Part shown: positions 26,026 to 36,086 of the stretch, one piece after another
How the letters are laid out: each line of letters starts with the position of its first letter
Position numbering within the stretch: position 1 is the first letter of the stretch
DNA from: an uncultured Lachnospiraceae bacterium
GTDB taxonomy: Bacteria > Bacillota > Clostridia > Lachnospirales > Lachnospiraceae
Assembly (NCBI GenBank): GCA_944381535.1
Contig: CALWLN010000145.1
Span: 1-39,921 of the forward strand
Reading direction: 5' to 3'
Length of the DNA stretch: 39,921 bases
Notes under the pieces: generated by a model
The model's input: only the letters and a program-made list of their open reading frames with translations
Database searches by the model: none
What the model was told of the DNA's origin: nothing
Program-made: the position numbers and the translations under genes

Positions 26026-27714
26026 TTATACCAATTTTGTCTTTTTTATCATCTGACAGAATTCCCGGTTGTTCCTGGTGCGGACAAATATATTAAGAAT
26101 ACTCTCCACCGCATCGTCGGTTTTCATGCCGTTAATGGCCCGACGCATGATATCCACGGCCTCCTGCTCTTCCCGATCCAGCAAGAGATCTTCTCTTCTG
26201 GTGCCGGACTTGGTGATATCAATGGCCGGAAATACCCGCTTTTCACTCAGCTTCCGGTCCAGAATCAATTCCATGTTGCCGGTTCCCTTGAACTCCTCGT
26301 AAATCACGTCGTCCATACGGCTTCCGGTATCCACAAGAGCCGTAGCCAGAATCGTGATGCTGCCGCCCTCACGCATGTTCCGTGCCGCGCCAAAGAACCG
26401 TTTGGGCATATGCAGGGCTGCCGGGTCAATACCACCGGATAATGTACGTCCGCTGGGGGGAACCACCAGGTTATAGGCCCTGGCAAGACGGGTAATACTG
26501 TCTAAAAGGATCATTACGTCCTTCTTGTGCTCCACCAGACGTCTGGCACGCTCCACCACCATCTCGGACACACGCTTGTGATGCTCCGGAAGCTCGTCAA
26601 AGGTGGAATAGATAACCTCCACGTTCTCACCCTCAATAGCCTCCTTGATGTCGGTAACCTCCTCGGGACGCTCGTCAATCAAAAGGATGATCAGGTGCAT
26701 CTCAGGATTATTCCGGGTAACGGACTTTGCCACCTCCTTAAGCAGTGTGGTCTTACCGGCCTTTGGCGGGGAGACGATCATACCTCTCTGTCCCTTACCG
26801 ATGGGGGATACCAGATCCATGATCCGCATGGCGGTGCCGCTCTGGTGGGTCTCCAGGCGAATCCGCTCGTTGGGGAAAATGGGAGTCAGATCTTCGAAAC
26901 TCTTACGGGTCTGTGCTTCCCTGGGATGGAAGCCGTTGATAGAACGGATATATAAAAGGGCGCTGAATTTCTCCTGCATGGTCTTAATCCGGGTATTTCC
27001 CACCACGATATCTCCGGTCTTTAAATTAAATCTGCGAATCTGTGAGGGAGATACATACACGTCATTCTCCCCCGGTAGATAGTTGGCGCACCGGATAAAA
27101 CCGTAACCGTCTGGCATAACCTCCAGGATCCCGTTTGCCTCGATACCGCTGTCAAGTTCCGGATTTTCAATCTCAATGCCGTCCGGCGTGACAATCCTCT
27201 GGGTTGGCTGAGAGGGCTGAGCCGGCTGGGTCTGATGGCTACTCTGCTCTGCCTGACTCTGGGTCATACTGCGGGTCTGGGTTCCACCCTGATTTGCCTG
27301 TCCCTGGGCCGTACCGCGAATCTGGGTTCCACCCTGGCTTGTCGGCCCCTGGGTGCCGCGGTTCGATTGAAAATTCCCCTGGGCTGCCTGCCCCCGATGG
27401 ACAATCCTTGTCTGACGGCTGCGCCCGGTGGTCTGTCCTTCCTGCGCCGGCTTACTGTGGCCTGCAGGCTGACTCTCGGCGGTCTGACCCTCCTGGGCAG
27501 ACTTATCATGGCCTGTGGGCTGGTTCTCGGCAGTCGCATGACTTTCCTGGGCCGGCTGGGCTGCTTCCCTGCTCTCCCTGGCAACACGCTCGTCCTCCTC
27601 CAGCATACGCTCTACCAGCTCACTTTTTTTAAGGCCGGACAAATGCCTGAGACCCCTGGCTTTAGCAACCTCTTTCAACGTTGTTACAGATAGACTTTCA
27701 TATTTTTCTCTCAT
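26026..27714 (-). CDS. rho: Transcription termination factor Rho with long disordered insertion
   Basis: Rho is the hexameric RNA helicase that ends transcription. In the 562-residue product an N-terminal helical Rho_N domain (about 1-42, [21 protein letters not shown]) is followed by a ~125-residue low-complexity insertion (about 46-173) rich in Gln, Thr, Ser and Gly with repeats such as [15 protein letters not shown] and QGGTQTR. Then comes the cold-shock RNA-binding domain (about 190-260, [10 protein letters not shown]) and the ATPase core: Walker A PPKAGKTT (about 316-323), Walker [14 protein letters not shown], and the Q-loop region [15 protein letters not shown] 27714 (MREKYESL) with AAGGAG 12 bases upstream is preferred; ATG 27735 or TTG 27747 in frame are alternatives. 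Typical Rho without insertion is about 420 residues. Confidence 0.95.
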   Translation of the reverse strand: MREKYESLSVTTLKEVAKARGLRHLSGLKKSELVERMLEEDERVARESREAAQPAQESHATAENQPTGHDKSAQEGQTAESQPAGHSKPAQEGQTTGRSRQTRIVHRGQAAQGNFQSNRGTQGPTSQGGTQIRGTAQGQANQGGTQTRSMTQSQAEQSSHQTQPAQPSQPTQRIVTPDGIEIENPELDSGIEANGILEVMPDGYGFIRCANYLPGENDVYVSPSQIRRFNLKTGDIVVGNTRIKTMQEKFSALLYIRSINGFHPREAQTRKSFEDLTPIFPNERIRLETHQSGTAMRIMDLVSPIGKGQRGMIVSPPKAGKTTLLKEVAKSVTRNNPEMHLIILLIDERPEEVTDIKEAIEGENVEVIYSTFDELPEHHKRVSEMVVERARRLVEHKKDVMILLDSITRLARAYNLVVPPSGRTLSGGIDPAALHMPKRFFGAARNMREGGSITILATALVDTGSRMDDVIYEEFKGTGNMELILDRKLSEKRVFPAIDITKSGTRREDLLLDREEQEAVDIMRRAINGMKTDDAVESILNIFVRTRNNREFCQMIKKTKLV

Positions 27715-27811
27715 ACTCTTTCTTTGCTCCTTCATGCTATGTATCAACCATTCACCGCTTCCGGGAAAATCTTTGTCGGAAATGACAACGACTATTCATG
27801 ATATTGTAAAT

Positions 27812-27910
27812 TAATAGATTTCAACCCGTGAACCCTATTATTCATAATAGGAACCGCTTCGCAAACCCTATTATCATATATAATAGGAACCGCTTCGCAA
27901 ACCCTATTAT
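27812..27910 (-). repeat. Three tandem hairpins in the predicted rho leader
   Basis: Units 1 (27880-27910) and 2 (27844-27874) are identical over 31 bases: arms ATAATAGG and CCTATTAT around a 15-base loop holding GCGAAGC, with a period of exactly 36 bases. Unit 3 (27812-27840) is a degenerate copy with arms TAATAG/CTATTA and a related loop. Because the arms are repeated, alternative stems also form between neighbours, e.g. CCTATTAT (27867-27874) with ATAATAGG (27880-27887). With the -10 at 27916-27921, the rho transcript would begin at about the first hairpin. Confidence 0.8.
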
Positions 27911-27915
27911 CAAGT

Positions 27916-27944
27916 ATTATACACCATATTTTTTAAAATAGGAA
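27916..27944 (-). promoter_or_regulatory. Candidate rho promoter
   Basis: Minus strand shows a perfect TATAAT (27916-27921) preceded by GGTG and, 17 bases upstream, TTCCTA (27939-27944; only 3 of 6). It places the start of transcription near 27909, giving a leader of about 195 bases before rho. Confidence 0.55.
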
Positions 27945-27956
27945 GTCTTATTTTTC

Positions 27957-27985
27957 TTGATTTCATTTTTTTCCAATGGTATCAT
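27957..27985 (+). promoter_or_regulatory. Promoter of the radical SAM gene
   Basis: Plus strand TTGATT (27957-27962), 17 bases, then TATCAT (27980-27985; 5 of 6). It lies 41 bases upstream of the start codon at 28027 and diverges from the rho promoter. Confidence 0.6.
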
Positions 27986-28026
27986 GGTATTGGTTCAAAA
28001 AAAGACAAGTAAGCATTGGTGAATGA

Positions 28027-29097
28027 ATGAAAACAGATTCCATATACTACAGGGCAGACGCTGATCTGCCCCTACACTCGGAAAATTCCGAGTATACCCC
28101 ACCAGTCGTCCGGCACAGTTGGGGGGATAAGCCCTATTATTCCCTGGATTTTTATCTGAGGGAACAATTTGGGGAAAAGGTCTACCGTCTCGCGTTAAAC
28201 GGCGGCTGCACCTGCCCCAACCGGGACGGACTGATCGATACCCGGGGCTGTATTTTTTGCGATAGGGGAGGCTCCGGCGACTTTGCCGCCTCGCCCCATC
28301 TTTCTATTACAGAACAGATAAAAGTTTCCAGCGCCCAGGTAGCTGAAAAGCGCAACTGCCGGAAATTTATCGCCTACTTTCAGGCATACACTAACACCTA
28401 CGGTCCTCTGCATAAGCTGCGCGCTATGTTTTATGAAGCCATCCGCCATCCCGATATTGTGGTGCTGTCCATCGCCACCCGCCCGGATTGTCTGCCTGAT
28501 GAGGTGCTTATCCTCCTGTCAGAGCTTCAGCAGATAAAGCCCGTCTGGGTGGAGCTGGGACTTCAGACCATCCACACCGCTACCAGCCGCTTTATCCGCA
28601 GCGGATTTACCCTGGACTGCTTTCAGGACGCGGTCTTTAAGCTTAGAAGGCTTCACATTCCCGTTATCGCCCATGTGATTTTGGGACTTCCCGGAGAGAC
28701 CAAAAGGCAAATGCTGGAGACAGTGAACTACCTGGCACAGCTTGGCGTTGACGGCGTGAAACTGCAGCTGCTTCATGTTCTGACGGACACCGACCTATAT
28801 GATTATTACCTCGCCCACCCCTTTTCCCTATTGACACAGGAGGAATATTGTGATTTGATTATTCAATGTATCGAACATCTTCCACCTGAGACTGTCATTC
28901 ACCGTCTCACCGGAGACGGCCCCAAAAAGCTGCTGGCCGGACCGCTATGGAGTCAGAACAAGCGGCAGGTGCTGAACCAGATTCACAGCACTATGAAGAA
29001 ACGCGGCTCCTACCAGGGAAAACAATATTCCGGTCCTTCCAAGGGAACTGTTACGGATATACGGCGGTCAGACAGCCATCAGACAACTATGTTTTAG
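28027..29097 (+). CDS. TIGR01212 family radical SAM protein (YhcC/YtqA-like)
   Basis: This 356-residue protein fits the TIGR01212 radical SAM family. Cluster cysteines lie in GGCTCPNRDG and GCIFCDRGG (C63, C75, C78), the spaced CX11CX2C pattern of this family rather than CX3CX2C. Other family blocks are KFIAYFQAYTNTYGP, WVELGLQTIH and HVILGLPGETKRQML, with the C-terminal HRLTGDGPKKLLAGPLWS. E. coli YhcC and B. subtilis YtqA are relatives; the reaction is not settled to my knowledge. An N-terminal stretch of about 34 residues precedes the conserved part. The ribosome site (GGTGA) before ATG 28027 is weak. The DUF4364 gene follows 25 bases after the stop. Confidence 0.92.
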   Translation: MKTDSIYYRADADLPLHSENSEYTPPVVRHSWGDKPYYSLDFYLREQFGEKVYRLALNGGCTCPNRDGLIDTRGCIFCDRGGSGDFAASPHLSITEQIKVSSAQVAEKRNCRKFIAYFQAYTNTYGPLHKLRAMFYEAIRHPDIVVLSIATRPDCLPDEVLILLSELQQIKPVWVELGLQTIHTATSRFIRSGFTLDCFQDAVFKLRRLHIPVIAHVILGLPGETKRQMLETVNYLAQLGVDGVKLQLLHVLTDTDLYDYYLAHPFSLLTQEEYCDLIIQCIEHLPPETVIHRLTGDGPKKLLAGPLWSQNKRQVLNQIHSTMKKRGSYQGKQYSGPSKGTVTDIRRSDSHQTTMF

Positions 29098-29122
29098 TAA
29101 TCATTTCAGGGAGGATATTATC

Positions 29123-29638
29123 ATGGCAGAAGCTTTGACACAATATAAACTGATTGTACTATACATGCTGGACAAAGTAGATTTCCCGCTGACCAACACA
29201 CAAATTTCCGAATTTATTCTGGAAAAAGAATATACCTCTTATTTTACCCTTCAGCAGGCCATCAGCGAATTGATTGCCGCGGAACTGGTTCGCGCGGAGT
29301 CCACCCATAACAACACCTACTATCACATCACTCCAGCCGGCCGGGAAACCCTCTCCTACTTTCCGGACAAAATTTCCGACGCCATCAAGGAGGATGTGCT
29401 CTCCTATTTTGAAGCCAACCGGATGGAATTAAAAAAGGAGATTCACATTCTGGCGGATTTCTACAAGACCACCGGCAGGGAATACGCAGCCCGCTGTCAG
29501 ATCAAGAACCGGGAAACACCCCTTGTGGATCTGACCATCCGGGTCGGCACAAAAGAGCAGGCGGAGGCCATCTGCCAAAACTGGCAGAAACAGAATGAGG
29601 AAGTATATGGGTATCTGATGGACACGCTGCTAAGATAA
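29123..29638 (+). CDS. DUF4364 family winged-helix protein
   Basis: This 171-residue protein is of the DUF4364 family, almost confined to Clostridia. The N-terminal half reads as a winged helix-turn-helix: LIVLYMLDKVDFPLTNTQIS, a helix with LQQAISELIAAELV and a wing THNNTYYHITPAGRETL. The C-terminal half is a small alpha/beta domain (VDLTIRVGTKEQAEAICQNW). ATG 29123 is preceded by GGGAGG. It is likely co-transcribed with the radical SAM gene. DNA-binding is inferred from the fold; the target is unknown. Confidence 0.88.
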   Translation: MAEALTQYKLIVLYMLDKVDFPLTNTQISEFILEKEYTSYFTLQQAISELIAAELVRAESTHNNTYYHITPAGRETLSYFPDKISDAIKEDVLSYFEANRMELKKEIHILADFYKTTGREYAARCQIKNRETPLVDLTIRVGTKEQAEAICQNWQKQNEEVYGYLMDTLLR

Positions 29639-29658
29639 TATAGCTTATCACTTAAACC

Positions 29659-29712
29659 GCCCCCGGCAAGCCGGAATAAAACCCGGCTTATCGGGGGCAA
29701 TTTTATTTTATT
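29659..29712 (+). terminator. Rho-independent terminator after the DUF4364 gene
   Basis: Sixteen-base arms GCCCCCGGCAAGCCGG (29659-29674) and CCGGCTTATCGGGGGC (29683-29698) pair except for two central positions, followed by AATTTTATTTTAT. It sits between the converging DUF4364 and groEL genes. On the minus strand only TTT follows, so termination of groEL here would be weaker. Confidence 0.85.
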
Positions 29713-29754
29713 ATGGTCTTCGCTTGTCGCAGACAATCGTCCTCCGGACGCGTC

Positions 29755-31386
<1,632 letters not shown>

Positions 31387-31422
31387 CTATCTCCTTTGAT
31401 TGCTGTTATTGATGTCTGCGTC

Positions 31423-31737
<315 letters not shown>

Positions 31738-31745
31738 TCATATTG

Positions 31746-31772
31746 TTAGCACTCATCTGATTTGAGTGCTAA
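31746..31772 (-). promoter_or_regulatory. CIRCE operator (HrcA-binding site)
   Basis: A perfect consensus TTAGCACTC-N9-GAGTGCTAA lies between the groES promoter and its ribosome site. The HrcA repressor binds this element and releases it on heat stress; hrcA itself is not in the window. Confidence 0.97.
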
Positions 31773-31785
31773 TTCGTATGTACTT

Positions 31786-31814
31786 AATGTATCACTATCA
31801 CTTTTTTTTGTCAA
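31786..31814 (-). promoter_or_regulatory. Sigma-A promoter of groESL
   Basis: Minus strand TTGACA (31809-31814), 17 bases, TACATT (31786-31791; 4 of 6). The predicted start lies only a few bases before the CIRCE element, so HrcA would block initiation. Confidence 0.85.
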
Positions 31815-31869
31815 TATCCATTTTTATATTTTACACATTTTTAATAATTTTTATTTCTAAATTAGAAAA

Positions 31870-31908
31870 AATATGAAAAAAGAACGGCCGAACCGTCAGC
31901 GGTCCGGC
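31870..31908 (-). terminator. Terminator overlapping the rpiR-type stop codon
   Basis: On the minus strand GCCGGACCG (31900-31908) pairs with CGGTTCGGC (31887-31895) with one G-U, followed by CGTTCTTTTTTC. The TGA stop of the regulator (31896-31898) lies in the four-base loop, so a ribosome at the stop would cover the hairpin. Confidence 0.8.
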
Positions 31909-32726
31909 GCATAGCTTTTTTTCATTTTATGAAGACGGGAAAGACGGCGGACAGATTCGTCCCCCATTTGTTCAGATACGGCCACCACCAAAGCGTCGAT
32001 AACGGCCGCGGGCGCCGTCATGGAATGATACTCTGCCGCTTCTCCCCGATAGACAAAGAGCTGCGCGTCCGCCTGCTCTTCTTCCGGAACAAAAGCGCGG
32101 CTGCAAAAGGCAATCGTCCGATATCCCACCCCTTTACTGTGCCGGAGTATCATTTTTCCCTCCCGGGAAACCTTCGAAAAGCTGAACATGACCACCAGAT
32201 CGTCCTCTTTTACGTTGGCCAGACCCTCCAGGACCTCCGACCCGCCGGAGGGCAGAAGAACCGTCTCTATGCCCAGACGGCGCAGGCGGAACATCAAAAG
32301 CTGTGCCAGCGAGGCGGACGCGCTTTTCCCATGGATAAAAACCCTGTGAGCGCTTAAAAGAGCGGAAACCGCCCTTTGAAATTCCTCCTTATCAAGCCCC
32401 TCCAGGGTTTTCTGCAAATGTATCTGCTGCCGTGCCATCCAGTTCTCCACAGTAAATCCCTGGTCAAGACTCAAAGTCTCCAGCAGCTTGGCAGCAGGGC
32501 CTTCCTCCGGGTTCTGCTGGGCAACGCAGCGCTTTAAGCCCTTGTAATCCTCACAGCCCAGATGTCGGGCAAAGCGGGAGATCGTCGTGCCCGACACGCC
32601 GATCCGCCTGCCCACCGTGCCGATGGAGGCAAAGAGAAATTTCTCGGTGTTATTGGAAATATAATCCAGTATTCTGGATTCCGATTTTGTGATCTGTTCC
32701 GGCATGACCGGAAACTTTAATGTCAT
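31896..32726 (-). CDS. MurR/RpiR family transcriptional regulator
   Basis: This 276-residue regulator has an N-terminal HTH_6 domain (about 1-75; IGTVGRRIGVSGTTISRFARHLG) and a C-terminal SIS domain (about 115-250; VFIHGKSASASLAQLLMFRL, DDLVVMFSFSKVSREG) that in this family senses a sugar phosphate or similar ligand. The ATG overlaps the PHP-gene stop as ATGA, so it is the last gene of the ECF-transporter operon and probably controls it. This is unusual company: RpiR regulators normally sit with sugar or amino-sugar genes, ECF transporters with vitamins and metals. Confidence 0.92.
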   Translation of the reverse strand: MTLKFPVMPEQITKSESRILDYISNNTEKFLFASIGTVGRRIGVSGTTISRFARHLGCEDYKGLKRCVAQQNPEEGPAAKLLETLSLDQGFTVENWMARQQIHLQKTLEGLDKEEFQRAVSALLSAHRVFIHGKSASASLAQLLMFRLRRLGIETVLLPSGGSEVLEGLANVKEDDLVVMFSFSKVSREGKMILRHSKGVGYRTIAFCSRAFVPEEEQADAQLFVYRGEAAEYHSMTAPAAVIDALVVAVSEQMGDESVRRLSRLHKMKKSYAPDR

Positions 32727-33508
32727 CTGACAAGCACCTCCACATAGTCCCCGCCCAGGGCGTGAATCTCCTTTAACGCGCGTTTCAGAATGCAGGCCGT
32801 CCGCACCTTCATGGACGCCTGTGGAGAAACGGTGATCCGGTAGGCACCGGCCTTCATCTGCTCATAAAGCTCCGCTATGGTGGTAACATCCGCTGAAAAA
32901 TCCGTGGAAATACAGCCGTACTGCACCGCCTGATGAGTGTCGCTACCGCCCACAACCGGCTTATTCAGCCTTTTCCCAAGCCCATAAGTCAGCTCTTCGG
33001 TCCGCTGCCGGTTCTCCGCCACGTCCTTCCCGTTCAGATCCAGAAAATCCAGCTCCCTTAACTGCTCTTCGGGCAATTCCGGGATGTGTCCGCCCGCCCG
33101 GTAGGGATGGCCCGCTCCCACCAGTACTTCGTACTCCCGAAAAAGCTCCATCAGTTTTGCAAAGGGCAGAAATTTTCCCGGTTCTTTGTGGGGCGAAAGC
33201 CAACCGTTCAGCTCCAGAATCTCTTCCGGGGAGCCCAGGCACAGGATATGTCCGCCCTCAGCAATGTCAGTCTCCATGCCCGGAAAGATACGCAGCCCAT
33301 TTTCCAGAAGCAGCGTGTCTCCCTCCCGTCTGCTCCTGCCCAGCAGATAGCCGTACAGTTCACAAAACTGCAGGGTGTTGAAGTGCTCCGTCAGACACAG
33401 GGCATTAAGCCCGGCATTTTTCGCCTCGCAGAACAGCCAATCGGTATATATTGTGGAAAACGGAAGCTTTTTTGCCAATTTTCCATGGGTGTGAAAATCC
33501 AGTTTCAA
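32723..33508 (-). CDS. PHP-domain metal-dependent hydrolase
   Basis: This 261-residue PHP-domain protein carries the metal ligands of the fold: H6 and H8 (DFHTHGK), TEHFN (about 41), ETDIAEGGH (about 76-84), GAGHPYR and, near the end, GGSDTHQ. PHP enzymes are phosphoesterases, e.g. histidinol-phosphate phosphatase or nucleotide-specific phosphatases; the substrate here is unknown. No signal peptide is seen. It lies 41 bases after the ecfT stop and is translationally coupled to the RpiR-type gene. Dephosphorylation of an imported or salvaged compound is a reasonable guess. Confidence 0.88.
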   Translation of the reverse strand: MKLDFHTHGKLAKKLPFSTIYTDWLFCEAKNAGLNALCLTEHFNTLQFCELYGYLLGRSRREGDTLLLENGLRIFPGMETDIAEGGHILCLGSPEEILELNGWLSPHKEPGKFLPFAKLMELFREYEVLVGAGHPYRAGGHIPELPEEQLRELDFLDLNGKDVAENRQRTEELTYGLGKRLNKPVVGGSDTHQAVQYGCISTDFSADVTTIAELYEQMKAGAYRITVSPQASMKVRTACILKRALKEIHALGGDYVEVLVR

Positions 33509-33533
33509 TGCAGTACCTCTTTTCTAAAATAAC

Positions 33534-33545
33534 GTTGGCGCCAAC
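33534..33545. promoter_or_regulatory. Palindrome GTTGGCGCCAAC, possible operator
   Basis: A perfect 12-base palindrome lies in the short gap between ecfT and the PHP gene, about 26 bases upstream of the PHP start. It could be an operator for an internal promoter, e.g. for the RpiR-type regulator, or chance. Confidence 0.3.
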
Positions 33546-33549
33546 AGTT

Positions 33550-34389
33550 CTAAAACAAGGTTGACGCAAGTAGGGATAAGGAAATCCACAGGAAAGAAAC
33601 CGCCAGGAACAGCAGATCGTTGTAGGTCACCTTCAGTGTGGCAAGCTTCATCTTTTTCACCGTCTTATTTACCGCTGCGTACCGGTAGCCCTTGATCTCC
33701 AATGCCTCCACCGTTGTCCGGGACCGCTTGGCCGTATTAAGCATTAATGGATAAAAGGCGTGCATGACCACCTTGACCTGGTAAATCAGATATTTCACCT
33801 TTCCCACAAAGGTTTCATGCTCCGGCGGATTTCCCCGCATACGGTAGGACAGCAGAATGTTCTGAAATTCCTCCATCAGCATGGGCAGCACCCGGTAGGC
33901 ATAGGAGATGGAGAAGGAAAGCCGCTCCGGACAGCCGTACCACATCAGCCCATTGGAAAGCTTGTCCGGGTCCAGCCCGGAAAAAACGGTGACGGAAGCC
34001 AGGGAGCAGGTGGCCACCTTCAAGGTGAGAATCAATAAGGGTATCACCGTGGAGGCGTTGCCGCCGAAAAAGAAGGAGACGATAAGCAAATACCCTGTCT
34101 GGGTAAACACTCCCACCCCAAAGAGCAGAAGCACCAGCCCCGCCACCCGGGCAAGCAAAGTGGTGACCAGCACCAGCAGAAAACAGGCCATCAAAAACCA
34201 GAGGTTATTGACAAACCAGGGGACCAGCCCCAGAAAAAGGTACCACACCAGCAGAATCCGCGGGTCCAGCCCGGCAATCACCGTGTCATCGTTTCCGTAA
34301 GCATTTTTCAGCACCTGGCTGCGCAGAAAATCAATGGAAAATTTGTCAAGGATATTTTCGGAAAGCTTCTTCTTCATCTTCGTTTCCAT
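33550..34389 (-). CDS. ecfT: ECF transporter transmembrane T component (EcfT/CbiQ)
   Basis: The 279-residue protein is the membrane scaffold that couples ATP hydrolysis to the substrate-binding S component. Hydrophobic segments begin at ILLVWYLFLGLVPWFVNNLWF and LLLFGVGVFTQTGYLLIVSF. The coupling-helix region has YRMRGNPPEHET, with the Arg motif, and ALEIKGYRY in place of the second ARG-like motif. ATG 34389, with GGAGG before it, is preferred over a GTG that overlaps the ATPase stop. It follows the ATPase gene directly. Confidence 0.9.
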   Translation of the reverse strand: METKMKKKLSENILDKFSIDFLRSQVLKNAYGNDDTVIAGLDPRILLVWYLFLGLVPWFVNNLWFLMACFLLVLVTTLLARVAGLVLLLFGVGVFTQTGYLLIVSFFFGGNASTVIPLLILTLKVATCSLASVTVFSGLDPDKLSNGLMWYGCPERLSFSISYAYRVLPMLMEEFQNILLSYRMRGNPPEHETFVGKVKYLIYQVKVVMHAFYPLMLNTAKRSRTTVEALEIKGYRYAAVNKTVKKMKLATLKVTYNDLLFLAVSFLWISLSLLASTLF

Positions 34390-34391
34390 CC

Positions 34392-36086
34392 TCACACCTC
34401 CTGAAAACTTTGTAAAAATTCCTCTACCGTGTAACAGAGCGCCTGGCTGTGAAGGGCCTGGCCCATGGAGAAAATCTCCGGCGGACGGATACCGACCATA
34501 TCTGTCACCGCTTTATTTCCGAAAATTTCATCCCTGGTTCCGTCCGCCACTACCCTGCCCTGGCAAAGTACCACGATCCGCTGTGCCCACTGGCAGACCA
34601 GCTGCATGTCATGGGTGGCGATCAGCACTGTCTCGGTGATGTCCTTCATGTCAGAAAGGGTCCCCATGATCTCCCTGCGGGTGGCGATATCCAGATTTGC
34701 GGTGGGCTCGTCCAACAGCAGAATACCGGGATTTAATGCAATTCCGATGGCCAGGCTGGCCCGGCGCATCTGCCCGCCCGACAGAAGGCGCCCGTCCCGG
34801 CCTTTCAGTTCCGTCAATCGGAACCGCTCCAGCAGCTCCTGTGCGCGCTCCCGATAATGTTCCACATGCCGCGCCTGCATGGCATAGGCGATATCCGCTT
34901 CAATGGAATCCTTGATGAACATTTCCTCCGGATTCTGATAGACCAGAGAGATTTTCCGGGACAGATTCTCGGTTCTCTTTTTCGTAATACTCTCTCCGTC
35001 CAGGAGAATATCTCCTGCCCCCGGCTTCAGAAGGCCCACCATCAGTTTCATCAGCGTGGACTTTCCTGCGCCGTTGGAGCCGATCAGGGCAATTTTCTCC
35101 CCCCGGCGGATTTCCAGATTCAAGCGGTCGAATACCACCCGGTCCTCTCCCTTTACGGAGCGGTAGGCGATGAATACATCACGAAACTGTACCACGGGTT
35201 CTCCCGGGGTTTCTCCGGTTTTTTCCGGGGCGGCAGGCCCCTGGTACCGCAGCATCCCGAAGGCCTCCTTCCCTTCCTCCACGGTGGTGGGAAGGGGCTG
35301 GTCCTTGGGTAGCCGCCCCTCCTGCTTCATCTGATGAGCCGCAATGGTCACCTGGGGTGGAAAAATGTTGCACGATTCAAGTTCCTCCACCCGGCGCAGA
35401 GCCTGGTCCGTGGGCAGCTTCCAGGCGATACCCCCGTCTCTCATGAGCATCACATGCTTACAGTAGTCGGCGATGTATTCCGTGTGATGTTCGATGACAA
35501 TGATGGTTTTCCCGTAGGTTTCATTCAGTTCCCGCAGCACGCCGTAGATTCTGTCCGCATGGCCGGGGTCCAGCTGGGCGATGGGCTCGTCCAGAATCAG
35601 AATATCCGGCCGGAGAGAGACGGCTCCCGCCAGCGCCAGCAAATGGGTCTGGCCGCCGGAAAGCTGCCAGATATAGTCCTCCTCCCGGCCCTCCAGCCCG
35701 CAGAGGGAGAGCGCCTCTCTTCCCCGCTCCTTATAATCCTCCATGGCGTAATTCAGACAGGCGTAGGACGCATCGTCCAGCACCGTGGGGCGGACAATCT
35801 GATTTTCAAAGTCCTGGTATACATATCCCGCCTTGCAGGCCAGCGTCCCCACATCCGATTCCAGCGTATTGAGTCCGCCCACCTTCACCGTGCCCTCAAA
35901 CTCTCCGGCGATAAAGTGGGGAATCAGACCGTTTAATGTCTTGCAAAAGGTGGACTTCCCGCAGCCGTTGTTTCCAACGATTGCCAGGAAGTCCCCTTCC
36001 TCCACCTGTAAGGATATATTTTTCAGAATCGGACTTGGCGAAGCGGGATAAGAATAGGTCAGATTCTCTATCTCAATGATATTCAT
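34392..36086 (-). CDS. ECF transporter fused double ATP-binding protein (EcfA-EcfA')
   Basis: Two ABC ATPase domains are fused in 564 residues. Domain 1: Walker A GNNGCGKS (38-45), signature LSGGQTH (142-148), Walker B LILDEP (164-169). A linker (about 240-298) follows. Domain 2: Walker A GSNGAGKS (336-343), signature LSGGQMRR (435-442), Walker B LLLDEP (456-461). Most ECF transporters use two separate ATPases; a tandem fusion is a known variant. In-frame codons upstream extend the frame to 36215 but overlap the S-component gene; ATG 36086 (MNIIEIENLTYSYP) overlaps its stop as ATGA and gives the usual N-terminus. It powers uptake with EcfT and the S component encoded on each side. Confidence 0.93.
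   Translation of the reverse strand: MNIIEIENLTYSYPASPSPILKNISLQVEEGDFLAIVGNNGCGKSTFCKTLNGLIPHFIAGEFEGTVKVGGLNTLESDVGTLACKAGYVYQDFENQIVRPTVLDDASYACLNYAMEDYKERGREALSLCGLEGREEDYIWQLSGGQTHLLALAGAVSLRPDILILDEPIAQLDPGHADRIYGVLRELNETYGKTIIVIEHHTEYIADYCKHVMLMRDGGIAWKLPTDQALRRVEELESCNIFPPQVTIAAHQMKQEGRLPKDQPLPTTVEEGKEAFGMLRYQGPAAPEKTGETPGEPVVQFRDVFIAYRSVKGEDRVVFDRLNLEIRRGEKIALIGSNGAGKSTLMKLMVGLLKPGAGDILLDGESITKKRTENLSRKISLVYQNPEEMFIKDSIEADIAYAMQARHVEHYRERAQELLERFRLTELKGRDGRLLSGGQMRRASLAIGIALNPGILLLDEPTANLDIATRREIMGTLSDMKDITETVLIATHDMQLVCQWAQRIVVLCQGRVVADGTRDEIFGNKAVTDMVGIRPPEIFSMGQALHSQALCYTVEEFLQSFQEV

Noticed and set aside
27834-27912. CRISPR array suggested by regularly spaced repeats upstream of rho
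   Set aside because: Only two full copies, with spacers of about 5 bases and repeats that are themselves hairpins; no cas genes nearby.
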